Positions 59,471 to 64,000 of a DNA stretch of 64,000 bases are shown one piece after another. Under the pieces are notes generated by a model that saw only the letters and a program-made list of their open reading frames with translations, was not told the origin of the DNA and did not search any database. Where the stretch lies: NCBI RefSeq assembly GCF_018139145.2, contig NC_059471.1, forward strand, positions 43,679,726-43,743,725, read 5' to 3'. The stretch is from Gymnogyps californianus. Lineage: Eukaryota; Chordata; Aves; Accipitriformes; Cathartidae. The first letter of the stretch is position 1, and every line of letters starts with the position of its first letter. The position numbers and the translations under genes are program-made.

Positions 59471-62449
59471 TTGACTGCCAAGATCTATCTAGCCCTGTGT
59501 CTCACTCCAAAGTAAACTCTGCTACGTGCCTAGGGATGAATGCTGGAAAAGGTAAAAATATGCTTCCACTAGTTCATACTCCCCATTTCCAGTAGTCCGT
59601 GATGGTGGTACCTTTCACGAAATGCAAATAATGAAACTTTTAAAGGGAACCATCATTGTTATTACTATTTAATTTATATGCTAAGAATAATCACTTTTTG
59701 GGTGATCTTGGATATTTTGTGTTGCTATACAGAACCGTTCAGACACAAAATGAATATAAGCACATACCCTATAGTCAGAATAGCCACATAATTTACATCC
59801 AAGACTTCGGAATTTTGGTTCTTTCTCATTTTGTACAGTACCAACTACTTTACAGGCTAATTAGCTTATACTATCAAAGAACATCTAGTATCTATACAAA
59901 GGCTAAACTAAATACATTTTGAATCATTGCACGGTTTTAATGTTTTCATCATAAGTACTTTGAAAGTGATTGCAATAAATGAGAAGGAAACATATGTTGC
60001 TTTCTGAATTAAAATGTCATCATGGCTGACACATTGTAGATGTGACTACAGCAGTCAGAGCCAGAATTAGCAAGCCCTTACTGTGTAGCTGCTCACAGAA
60101 GAGATATTATCCTACTTTCATCAGTTGATGAGACACATCCTACAGCCTTAGGAATCACTAATTGGAATATTTGCAAAGAAGGAAGGAAACGGTACAGTAA
60201 ATAAGCAGCTCTGTAGAACATACAGTAGCAGCAGTGAATTTAATGTTCCAAAAAATGGCAAAAATATTCAGATGTAGCCACTAAAGAAAAAGATATTTGA
60301 CTTGTGTTAACATGACGAGCAAAAGATAGATGTTGCCTAATGCTGAAGATCCCATTCACCTAATGGGTTTTGACCTGTATGTGACACAGTGACTCCTGTT
60401 TCTATGCTGTAGCTCTTAAGTGTATTTCATTTCTTTCATATGGTATCTCTTAACTTAACAGAGATATGGTACACTTCTCCCACCTTGCTCATGCTTCCAT
60501 TAAGACATGTGAAACTTTCTTTAAGACATGACACTTGCTATCTGGAAAACTAATAGTAGGTAAAGCCTCCTATGTATTTTTCTACCTTTAATTGAAGAAT
60601 AAATTCTCACATTAATTACAATCTGGACTTACTTTTTTCTCTCCTACTTGGATCTGTTCATTTTAAAGAATAATCCATTACTTTTCTTTCTTTTGTACAG
60701 AAGTATCCACCAGCAGAGATAGTCATCCTCATTACATTTGCTTTGCTGCATACCACCATTAAGTGTTCAAATCCATTCCTCTTTGGTCTGACTCTTACCA
60801 GTGTAATATCATCATTAGAGGGATACATATAAAAAAGCAGGTAATGCATCATGCTGAAAATAACATTATCAATTATTTCAGTACCCTGAACAAAATAAGG
60901 GACTATCCCATGCTCTTTCCTGACACACAACTTCGAGTGAAATTCATTTTGCTTAATTTTAGCTGCTCAAAACATATGTGTCTAGTCCAGCCTAGTCAAC
61001 TATATTCCCTCTGGAGTTAAAAGGAAAAGAAAGAAGTCTTTACAGTGTAATTGACCCCACCTACCTGTCTGAGAACAGGATATATGAATCTCTCTCTTTA
61101 TTGACCAGAAAGGGAACTTATATTAACTTAAGGTGCTTAACTTTTAGATGGTAAAACTCAAGGAAGGTCAGATGGGTCCCCCCAACCTTTTCTATTGCGC
61201 ATGTGATTGCCTAACTCTAAAAAGGAATATATATTTGAGCAGTTGTGAGACAACAAGGTAGAAGGATGTGAAGAATAACCAAGCTCTTTTACAAAACTAC
61301 TTTAAAAGTGTAAGTAGTGCAATTGTACTGAGCAAAATAGGCCAGCTGTGGACAAAGGGATGATTCATTGCACAGCTGTGATAATTGTTAATAGTAATTG
61401 TCTTTAAAAATGTATTCTCAAAAGTGAAAGAAGGGAAATTAATGATGTGACAGTCCTACCCTTTAATGGGTCAAGGCATGAAACAGGATTACATTGTGTA
61501 CTTACTGCTAGCATGTTAGTTAAAGGTATAGTGATACTGGTTGTGAATCCAAGTGCTCTCGGGATTGCCTATTTAGCTGGTTCCCAGAAAATTAAACTGG
61601 ACAAGAAGAGAGTTATAACTCTAGCCCTGCAAAAATACATATCTGACTTGTCATGGTCTGTGTTAAACAGCAAGTGAGCCCCAGAGGTTAACTGTCCCTT
61701 GCAAAGTAATTAGACAATATTAAAGGGCAAGACATACAGAAAAATGGACCCATAAAGAAAGATGGGAACATGCTTGTAATGCAAATAGTTAATGAAAATC
61801 ACTGTAAACTGCCTTACCTTTACTATCAATGAAATGATTTAAAAATCTTTAACATGTATATGCTTTACAGTGGGCTGATGTTAACGTTTGAAATTCTACT
61901 AACGCTACTGCCTTATCAAGAAGAACCTTAACTGTTCCTTCTACAAACATGCGTTTGATCTACTATGCATTATAAAGGGCTTATACATTACTATTATCTT
62001 TATATTTATTACATACGGTTTGCCTAAATATGCAATATATGACCCTAGCACATAAGAACAGAGACAAGAGTTCCTAAAACCTTTCAGTTCCTTAATTTTG
62101 ATATGAATTGTCTTGAGCTCAATCCCCAGATACAAATTGTCTTTCCCCAGAGAGCACAACCTGTCAAAGTCCATAACAGCACCTACGGTATTTATAATTG
62201 TGTTGTGTATTACTGATGTAATAAGTAATATTCAAGAAAAACGTTGAGAAACAGGAAGGTCCTTGTTCTAAATCTTATGACGATCCTATGCAGAATCAGG
62301 CAGGTTGTAAAACTTCCTGCATTGAATTCAGCCTGGACATAATATGAGGTAAGGGGGAAAAGTTCTGATCAAACACAGGTGCTGGATAAAAAATCAGGTT
62401 TCCTGAGGAAATAAATTACAAAGTGTTTATGTCTGCTTAATTAAGATAC

Positions 62450-62597
62450 CTCTGTTCTTCTGCTCCACGGCCAACTGTTTTTCAAGTGTTTCCCTCAGTT
62501 CTCGTTCCCTGAAGAGCTCCATCTTCAGCTCTGTCTTTTCCAGTTGGACCTGTTTCTCTTGAGCTCTGGCATTGTCTATAGCAACCTTTAGTAGACC
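62450..62597 (-). CDS. DACH1: DACH1 coding exon, start of the C-terminal helical domain
   Basis: This 148-bp exon encodes 49 residues plus the first base of a split codon. It starts in phase 0 at GLLKVAIDNARAQEKQ and ends at LAVEQKNR. It is highly charged and helical, with Lys, Glu, Arg and Leu in heptad-like spacing (for example RERELRETLEKQLA), and forms the first half of the Dachbox-C/DD2 region used for protein-protein contacts. On the minus strand the acceptor reads gaacag|GGT after a T-rich tract, with a branch-point-like TCTAAC at 62639-62634. The donor is GAG|gtatct. The next exon begins CA, completing an Ala codon. The open frame beyond 62597 runs into intron sequence and is not coding. 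Confidence 0.96.
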
Positions 62598-64000
62598 CTG
62601 TTCAAAGATAAAGTTGGATAATGTTTGAAGAATGTTAGAACAGCTGACATAATAAATAAATTCTGTTATTTTTCCTTGATTAGTCATGTGAGATTTTACA
62701 AATGAAATAATCCTGTTACTGGGTCAAAGCCTCACAATTATCAACAGCAAATTTTTACTGGAATTAATTTTAACAGGTGGGCAAAAATCTGTAAAAAGCC
62801 AGGAGTCAAGTTTTGCCAGAAAACGCAAACTCACCTTTGACTGTGCATATAACTAATGTGAAAAAGTTATAGGGATAGGTTTATTCTTTGTAAGAGACGA
62901 AAGAGACAAGCCTACATCAGGCACTTGCCTGTGACCAAAACAAAAAGTTGTCCTATTGAAAAAAATTGGCAGTCTCACAATCACATCATCCACGGAATGA
63001 CAAATTCAATCTCTAGCACAACTCAAGTCAATGGAAATTACCAAAGGGAGAAAGGCTCTTTTAAAGGCTTGCCATTTTGCTCCTTATTGTTATCAATTAT
63101 TATTATTTTCAAATATTTTCACATTTCATAGAGTTTCCAAGGAAGATAGGGTTATTGGGATGCTAAGCAGAGGACAGTCACAAAGCAGAAAGATATCTCT
63201 GTTTTAAAAAGTCCATTCTCTGACCTTGTACAATTGTTATCTCACAGCAGAGAACAAAACGCAATCATCTCTCAATTTCTTGACCTGGGATGGTTGAAAT
63301 AAACTCTACCTTTTTTTGTTGTTATTGTATCAGGAAATAATGATTCAGCCTATTCTAAACTTCTCTTGAGAATTTCAACTTCACAATTCCTTCTTTTTTG
63401 CAAGGAAACAGGAAGATGCCAGCTCAGCTAATAATTACACAGTTAGGACACTGAGATAGGATATGAAAAAGAGGAGGAGAAACGGAATTGAAATAAATGA
63501 ACACTGAAAGAAGAAAGATTTCCTTTTCCATTTTCCAGAAGCCTGGCCATCAGGCTCTTAGGGCTACACCTGAATCTCTCCTCTTGAAGCTATCACAATA
63601 GAGTAGATAATTAAGCATGGATATGCATATATGAATCTCCATGGATAATAACCTAACTCTTCTGTATCCTAGGCAAGTCTCCCGACAACTTAACTGTAGA
63701 GATAATTTGACCCAACAGAGATTTAATTACTGATATAAAGCAAAACAATGCCAACAAGAGAGACCGAAGAGTAGTCTCCAATAGCTCTGCTAGGGAAGAA
63801 TTCAGCTAACAGATAAAAGGTTCACACTCAAGACCCGGTTTCAGAACAACCACGCTCCAGACATGAAATCTTGTCCCCCAACTCCCAAGTAAGCTTCCTC
63901 ACCCCTCAGGCACACTTCCTACATTGGATTCTGGGTTGCATGCTTTTTCACTAAACTTGTTTGAAAGATCTCCAAAAAGGAACGGAAAAAGAAGCCAGCA
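62598..64000 (-). other. DACH1: DACH1 preceding intron, partial
   Basis: Intronic sequence upstream of the acceptor at 62598. I searched the minus strand for the residues expected just before GLLKVAID in DACH1 and found none, so the next exon lies beyond the window. No repeat or other gene is recognised here. Confidence 0.85.

Larger units (their letters stand above)
58119..62449 (-). other. DACH1: DACH1 intron (4.3 kb)
   Basis: GT-AG intron between the first two visible exons. It contains a CCTG-repeat and GC-rich segment at 58.55-58.86 kb, a 10-bp tandem duplication at 59451-59470, and an AT-rich stretch near 59.93-60.2 kb that looks like conserved regulatory DNA. The open frames at 60658-60930 and 61447-61677 have no support as exons. 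Confidence 0.93.
23592..62597 (-). other. DACH1: DACH1 gene, 3' portion (four coding exons, in-frame join)
   Basis: Four minus-strand exons (62597-62450, 58118-57975, 57507-57439, 23629-23592) splice into one frame of 132 residues plus a stop. All introns are GT-AG and each split codon is completed correctly: Ala, Asp and Asp at the three junctions. The protein is the C-terminal helical (Dachbox-C/DD2) region of DACH1 followed by its short tail. DACH1 is a nuclear SKI/SNO/DAC-family transcriptional cofactor of the retinal determination network. Its N-terminal Dachbox binds DNA and corepressors, and its C-terminal region mediates contacts with EYA-type partners and dimerisation. The tail, ending in LYLKTTVMY, separates it from the paralogue DACH2. 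Introns are 4331, 467 and 33809 bp. The N-terminal exons lie beyond 64000. Identification rests on remembered family sequence, not on a search. Confidence 0.96.

Noticed and set aside
61447..61677. 76-residue plus-strand frame resembling a retroelement protein fragment in composition
   Set aside because: I cannot name any motif in it. It lies antisense in a DACH1 intron and is treated as chance.
62601..62687. Upstream extension of the open frame at the first visible DACH1 exon
   Set aside because: It crosses a good branch site and the acceptor AG at 62598, and the residues do not resemble DACH1, so it is intron.
1..64000. DACH2 rather than DACH1 as the gene identity
   Set aside because: The residues after the coiled coil (SLTPEIEADRSGG, LYLKTTVMY) fit the DACH1 tail. 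The DACH2 tail differs as far as I remember it.

Overview
This is a 64 kb piece of a vertebrate nuclear genome, most likely from a bird. The DNA is AT-rich and intron-dominated, with no operons or bacterial-type genes. A CR1 LINE at 2.57-3.29 kb has the avian type of 3' end, running into a TTCTG/ATTCT tail, and a second CR1 fragment lies on the other strand at 18.28-18.58 kb. The species cannot be named from the sequence.

The only protein-coding gene I can support is the 3' part of DACH1 (dachshund family transcription factor 1), on the minus strand. Four coding exons join in frame at 62597-62450, 58118-57975, 57507-57439 and 23629-23592. They give the last 132 residues, ending LYLKTTVMY and a TGA stop. 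All four acceptors (AG), all three donors (GT) and all codon phases agree. The first three exons lie within 5.2 kb. The last carries only 38 coding bases and sits 33.8 kb away across the terminal intron. The 3' UTR runs from 23591 to about 20.86 kb, with a canonical poly(A) signal at 20882-20877, possible earlier signals near 22.85 kb and three Pumilio-type motifs.

Layout: 1-20.85 kb is intergenic sequence downstream of DACH1, holding the two CR1 copies, a decayed Ty3/gypsy-type RNase H fragment (3.90-4.20 kb), a MIR-like relic and simple repeats. 20.86-23.63 kb is the 3' UTR and last coding exon. 23.63-57.44 kb is the terminal intron, with candidate conserved regulatory elements (the best is near 40.1 kb, with three POU octamers in 32 bp), MIR relics, a 21-bp perfect inverted repeat and purine-rich blocks at 49.5-55.2 kb. 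57.44-62.60 kb holds the other three exons. 62.6-64.0 kb is part of the preceding intron.

Most other open reading frames here are short, lack splice or codon support and look like chance. I found no tRNA, rRNA, CRISPR array or intact mobile element. No clearly new biological system is visible. The most interesting items are the candidate enhancers in and around DACH1, a locus known for long-range regulation, and the gypsy relic, since such elements are scarce in birds.
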